Program-made: the position numbers and the translations under genes
Notes under the pieces: generated by a model
Told to the model about the DNA's origin: nothing
The model's database searches: none
Seen by the model: the letters and a program-made list of their open reading frames with translations, nothing else
Part shown: positions 58,557 to 64,000 of the stretch, in pieces
Position numbering within the stretch: the stretch's first letter is position 1
Layout of the letters: the number at the start of each line of letters is the position of its first letter
Origin: Isochrysis galbana
Taxonomy: Eukaryota; Haptophyta; Isochrysidales; Isochrysidaceae
Reading direction: 5' to 3'
Length of the DNA: 64,000 nt
NCBI GenBank assembly: GCA_018136815.1
Contig: CM030943.1
Span: forward strand, 2,376,555 to 2,440,554

Positions 58557-59843
58557 ACCATGGTACCAAGGCCACCAACTTTGATTTTCACTACTACTAT
58601 CTAAGAAAGTAGGTCTTGAGCACTACTACTATGTAACATAGTAGCTCTCAAGGGCTACTAATGGTATTTGGGTAGTAGCAGCCGGCATGGGGCACTAGGG
58701 GCGTGCGCATAAGCGCGCGCGCGCTCGAGGGAGGGCGGCGCGTTTGGCGCGCGCCGTGCGGCGCGTTTGGCGCGCGCCACGCGCCGCCCTTGGCCCTCGG
58801 CGCCGCCGCCGCGAGGCGCAAAATGAGGGCGCCGGCGTGCGTGTGTGTGAAGCCAACACTAACGAGCGCAGCAGCTCATCGTCCTCATCGTCAGGCCTCC
58901 CCTTCCCCTTCTCCCCTTGCGCTTCCCCATGACGCGAGAGAGCGAGCAGAGCGGGAGCGCCAGCACAACGACATTGACAACAGGATCGAGGACGAGGACA
59001 ATGAGAAAAAGACGAAGAAGATGAAGATTTAGCTGCAGGTGTTAGGCGTGTTCCGAAAAGTGGGTGGGGTACCGTGGGGGAAAAGTTGCTATGCGCACGC
59101 GCCTTCCAACTCAATGCTAATGCTAACATAACATTCTAAGCGAAAACAAAACTATCATCTAGCCCTCTTTTGACGGAACGCGAGTTTGGCCCGAGCCGCA
59201 GCCTCCGCGCGCTGCGGGAAAGCCTCCGCCTAGTGGCGAACACGTACACCTACAACGAGAACGAGGACTGGCGCCGGGGAGAGAGAAGCAAACGGGACCA
59301 AGCGCAAGAGCAGGGAGGGACTCAGACGATGGCATTGTGCAAGGAGACGACCGTGCAAAGTAGGCGAGGCAGGCCAAGAGGAAACGCGACGGGAAAGGTG
59401 AAAGGTACTTTTACCAAAGACCAAAGAGCGCGGTCTTTGGTTGTAGTTGTAAAAGTAGAAAGTCGAACGCGGATGCGACACATAACTGCCTAACATCGCA
59501 CACCTAGTGGGATTTCAAAAATCTCTTCTAGAGCACACGCACAATCGCACAATCGCCTCTGGAGCAACTATACACTATACACACACTCGCATCGAGGAAC
59601 ACTACCTACTCACAAGCAAAGGCACAACGCACAACGCACAACAGTAGACGACAAGCGCCGTCCTTCGTCAAAGAAACACAATTTTACAGCCCCAAACAAA
59701 GAAGGTAAAAGCAGGAGGTTAGGCAATAGCCACCACGCAATGTCATTGGCGCGGATGTGGCTCAACATAGGCTGGTGATGCCATGTCTTGCCAAGACCAT
59801 CTTGATCTTGAACGCATCCTTCCAGTTCGTGATCCGAGCCAGA

Positions 59844-62668
59844 TCATCGGCGCTTAAGATCAGCGATGGGGAGAGGGGTTTGTGCCGATACAATCGTATC
59901 GGTGTCTGTGGACAGTCGCGGCTGCCAATGCACGGCCTCCTGGCGTGGTGCACTCGCGACTCGTGCCTGGTGCTCCGCTAGGAGCGTTTCAGCGATCTGC
60001 CTTAAATCGGCGCTCTTGTCAAATGCGAAGTCTACGTGAGGAAGCGCGGCGAGTTGTCGATTGCGCCACTCACCCTCGGCGGTGAGAATGCATACGATGC
60101 CCCGGAAGCCTTCCTCTCGGAGCTCACGGGCAAGATCAGACCCTTTGACGAACACACCCTCGTCCTCAAGGTCGATGTTCTCATCGAGCACGGCGACATC
60201 TGCCGGTGATTGCTTGGCCGCCTCGAGAGAACTGCCATCGAGGCCAAGCGCACCAAGGGCAAGGGGTGAGGCAGGTGATGGCAAGACTATGCTTTACAGC
60301 AGCTTGGATAGCGTGCCAAACTTCACCTCACGTGACTCTATTGGGCGAGCGCTTAATCTGAGCATGCGAGGTATACTTTCGGCTTCTGGGAGGTACGGCG
60401 GGCAACCGCGCACATGGTCTTTCGGCCCATGACGACGTCCACATAGGCGTGCACTTCAGCCAAAGAGGCACCAATGCTTCCGCTGCGCTGGCCGTCCGCC
60501 CGCATGCATACGCGAAAAAGGAAGTTCTGATGTGTTCGCGAGCGACAAGAGGGTTGCTGAGTGACTGAGTGAATTACTACCAGCAAAGCAAAATGGTCCG
60601 TACACGCCGATACCCGTGGACAAGAAAGCTCACCTGCATGCGTCGCAGCGTGGGTGAGTCGTCGATGCCGATGCACACGAGAGACGACTCATTCGACGAA
60701 GTAGGCATAAGACTTTTGCTACTCGACGTCAATGTGGCCATTGGCAGAGTAGAGAGCGTGGTGACCCCTACTCCTGGAGATTGCTCAGATTTGGTGGAGG
60801 ACGTCGCATCGATAGGACGACACCGCAACATTCGACCCAGAGGGCTTCGGCCGATGACCTTGGGGCTGCCACCTAGGGGCTGCAACAATGAGTCGACGCT
60901 CTCTCCGCACGATTCCGCTGGGAGTACCAAATAGACGGTGGTGTGCTGCTCGTTGGCTTCAATCCGCGCTTGACCTCCGACTGCTTTTGTTGCTAGCCTG
61001 ACCGATGATAGTCCGAGACCGTTGCTGCCGGTAGGAGGGCAAGGAGGGTGGCGCTATGGAGCTCAGCATCTCTCTCCTACCAGTCCTCAGGCCATCAAAG
61101 CGTGTGAGATCGGGTCGGTTAAGTGCCCTCACCTCTGAGATTTGCGGCCACCGGCTGCCGATGGAATATTCTTCTTGAAGCCCTTCTCGAACACTCGTTC
61201 GCACTCTCGAGGCGACAAGTGCGGCGAACCAGGCAGATTGGAGTTGCGTACCGAGATGTGCAGCCACTCTTTCCCAGCGTCGTCTGCAACGCGGGGCGAA
61301 GGGTGATCGAGCATGTCGGCGTTGCGCACAAGAAGCGCGCTGATTTTCAGGTGTATTGAGAGGTATGAATGCACTTACTAGTGGGACGTTGCGCAGGCGA
61401 GCTGTGGTCTTACCTTGAACGAGCTTAGCCTCAGCACTGATATGCTTCTGTGACGGAGAATATTTGGCCGCGTTTGTTGATACCTCGTTGAGGAGCAGTC
61501 GCATGATCAACGTGTCGACCATCACCCTCTGCTCGAAGGTGTCGATCTTGGTGTGAGGACCAAGTGCTGCACGTAGCTCGCCGTGCATGTGCGCTTCTCT
61601 CAGCTCTGATTTGTACGTGCCGTCTTCGAGCTGCACGAAGACCTCGCGCTTGTAGCACCTACAACGAATGATGAATGGGCGGGTGTGCAACTTGATTTGC
61701 TTGCCGATTGCCAAGGGCATTGCAACTTCGTTGAGCTCCGTGAAGACGGCAGTCGGTCCTGCAGGGTTTTTTTTCGCAACACCATTTGTGATGCCCTCGT
61801 TCGACCCAAGGAGCCACCTCACCATTCTGAAGTCTGTGTGAGCATCTCGAGAACTTGTTCTTGGAGATGATTTCGTGAATCGGTTGCATGGGCATCATTC
61901 TGGTTGGTCGCTTTGTCTTGATGGCGTATCGACTCTTTGAGAAGTGCGCCTGCCGCACCGCACTGCCCTTTGATGAGATGAAGCAACCGAGAGTCAGCGC
62001 GCTGAAGCGCAGTCTTGTGCCCGGCCATCTTGGCGAGAGCGTGCGCATCGGCGGTGAATGCGGAGCCGCACAAGAAGCCGAGGGTGTTGCCCATGAGCAA
62101 GAGCACTGATGGCATTCTCGGCGCGAGGAAGACGGCCTGGAGGAATGGAACCACCGAACTGAGCACGAGCATCGTGAATCTCGTGGAGACGGGCAAGCCC
62201 CGAGCGGCCATGAAGAGCTGCAACATGACAGCACAGTGGGAGAGAGCTCCATCTGCGAACGTGAGAGTCCCGGTCGAAGGTATCGAAAGCTTGAGCAGCT
62301 CCGACGCTACGAGAGTGATCGTGGCTGACACGTGCGGCCGAGCGATGAGGCGATGCAGCAGCAAAGAGGTCACGGGCCGACCCAAAGACTGGGTCCATGC
62401 CAGGGCACACAGTGCAACCACGGGCAGCAGAAGCAGCTGGAGGAAGCCGATGGCCGAGAGGCTGCAGAGCAAGATGAGCGCCATTGTTAAGCCTGTGACG
62501 TGGCCGGCGATCATCCTCGGGCGATCATGGGTGCTTTCCAAGTGATGTGTGTATATGTACGTGAGCGCAGCCTGCCACCATGAGGATACGGTTGTGGATA
62601 CGACTTGAACGAGTGGAAGAGCACGACTGGGAGACGGGTCCATTTCGTCCAGCCAGCCTTGAATCGAC
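59844..62668 (-). CDS. Hybrid histidine kinase (inverted unit A)
   Basis: Minus-strand copy with all exons open; the membrane, HATPase and receiver segments are identical at protein level to unit 2. Being on the opposite strand from units 1-4, it points back toward the core of the inverted repeat. Confidence 0.78.
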
Positions 62669-64000
62669 CTGAAGAGGGACGACGCAAGGGCAAAACAGGA
62701 TTCATTGACCCGTAGCTGACAGCGTCAGGGTACATGTTGCGAGTTGCCACGACGATTGCGCTCGTGGCGTGGCCGAGCTGCGTGTTTGAAGCGTTGGTCG
62801 GTTCAACGAGCGGATTCCCGCCGGATGAAAGAGGATCACAACCACCACACTGAGGCAAAACCCATCCCACTCCCCGCAGAGCTGTCGGCAACGTGGCCCG
62901 ATGGCTGGTTCGTGAGTGTTTGTGTTTTGTGGGCGCTTTCCGGCTGCGATCGCTGGCCGCAGCGGGGGAGAGGAGAAGCGCGGTGAGAGGTGGCGAGGAG
63001 GACAGCGGGAGCGAAAGGCGCGCGCGGGGGGGGGGGGGGGGGGGGGGGGGGCGCACAGCGAGTGACGCGGCCGAGAGCGGTGGCAGGGGACGAGAGGGAG
63101 GATCTGCCCAACTCGCCGATGGTGCTGCTCGCACGCCCCGCCCCCCACGAGGATTCCTTCTTCTCTCGGCTCTGTGGTTTGTCCCTACTCTCCACTCTCT
63201 GTCACAGGTGCCGGCTCGCTCTCCTGCCCCCCCCTCCCCCACACCCTCTTCCCCACGCCCCAACACGCACCCCCGCCCACCCCACCCACCCACCCACACA
63301 CATCCAAAGTCTTCAAAAACATAGGTGGAACAAGCCTCCTCCCCGCGTCAGCCCTCCTCTCCCGGCCCCCTCCCTTCCTTCCTCCGGCTTCGAGAGAAGA
63401 GAAGAGAGAGCCCAAACGTTGAAGAATGGATTCTCTCCTCAACGGACGGCGTGCCGTGTCTCGGAGGTCCGGCGATCGGTCGGTGGTCCCAACACACAAA
63501 CGGTTTCGTCTCGACGGCGAGGCCTCGTCGCTCGGCGATCGAGTCCTCTCACAACTTCGATAGGGGGGGGGTGTTCCGGGTAGGAGTTACTGCCGACCTT
63601 TTGCTGGGGGGGGGGGGGGGTAGTGGAAACCGCCGAGACGGGAGTGTGAAAGTTCATGGCAGGTGGTTCGCTTCATCGCCCCCGAGAAAGTTTTCCTGCC
63701 CTCGGCGTGCGTTCCTCGTGAGACCTCTGATGCGGATGGCTTGGAGGTCTCGCTCGAGATGAAGTTGTGAGAAGGAGGGGGCGGTCGCAATCGCCAGCTA
63801 GTTAACGAACGCCGAGCTCGAACTCCGAAGGTGCACCTCTCAAGTTTGGGGTTGAGGCGAGATGAAGTTGTGATTCGTACGAACGACGTGCGCCTTCAGA
63901 ACACGAGGGGGCGATCGCTTCAGCTCTGAGGAGGAACCCACGTCGAGCTCCAACTCGCATTCAAAATGATACGAAGTCGTAATTTCAACGAACGACGTGC

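Overview
The window is GC-rich nuclear DNA of a unicellular eukaryote, most likely a microalga. The evidence is GT-AG introns in phase-consistent genes, a eukaryote-type threonyl-tRNA synthetase, a chromodomain protein, hAT-type transposons, a plant/algal-style hybrid histidine kinase, and very long C/T, G/A and poly-G/C tracts. The species cannot be named from the sequence. Four runs of exactly 100 N (1264-1363, 23822-23921, 35355-35454, 51966-52065) mark scaffold gaps of unknown real size.

Layout. Positions 1-1263 are an outer flank with an array of palindromic GATAGCTATC motifs. Positions 1364-33546 hold four head-to-tail copies of a 7.7-8.7 kb unit (units 1-4). Positions 33547-51965 are single-copy and carry the ordinary genes: a KOW-like/STI1-like protein, an unrecognised Cys-rich gene on the minus strand, a TPR (kinesin-light-chain-like) protein, an acidic hypothetical protein, a small beta-motif protein, a chromodomain protein and the 3' two thirds of a threonyl-tRNA synthetase. 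Positions 52066-64000 are about one and a half units in inverted orientation (units B and A), colinear with 1375-13276. The whole window is therefore a giant inverted repeat with arms of about 11.9 kb around a core of about 39 kb.

Each unit carries one predicted membrane-bound hybrid histidine kinase (six exons, about 732 residues: several transmembrane helices, H box, HATPase, C-terminal receiver), in the best copies with identical long reading frames. It also carries a small Cys-rich basic reading frame, a (GA)n microsatellite in most copies, a foldback element ending in poly-G/poly-C, and a 467-469 bp hAT-type MITE with an 8-bp target duplication. Units 3 and 4 have an extra 1.32 kb insertion. 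The 5' end of a second hAT element is present in units 1-4 and A, and unit 4 runs through to its 3' end, including a transposase remnant. Unit 1 and unit B, both next to gaps, carry many single-base deletions that break the kinase frame; this could be decay or poor consensus quality.

No complete multi-gene pathway is encoded. The biology of interest is an amplified sensor-kinase gene in a transposon-loaded, palindromically arranged repeat. Exon boundaries were inferred by eye from splice motifs, phase agreement and family knowledge.
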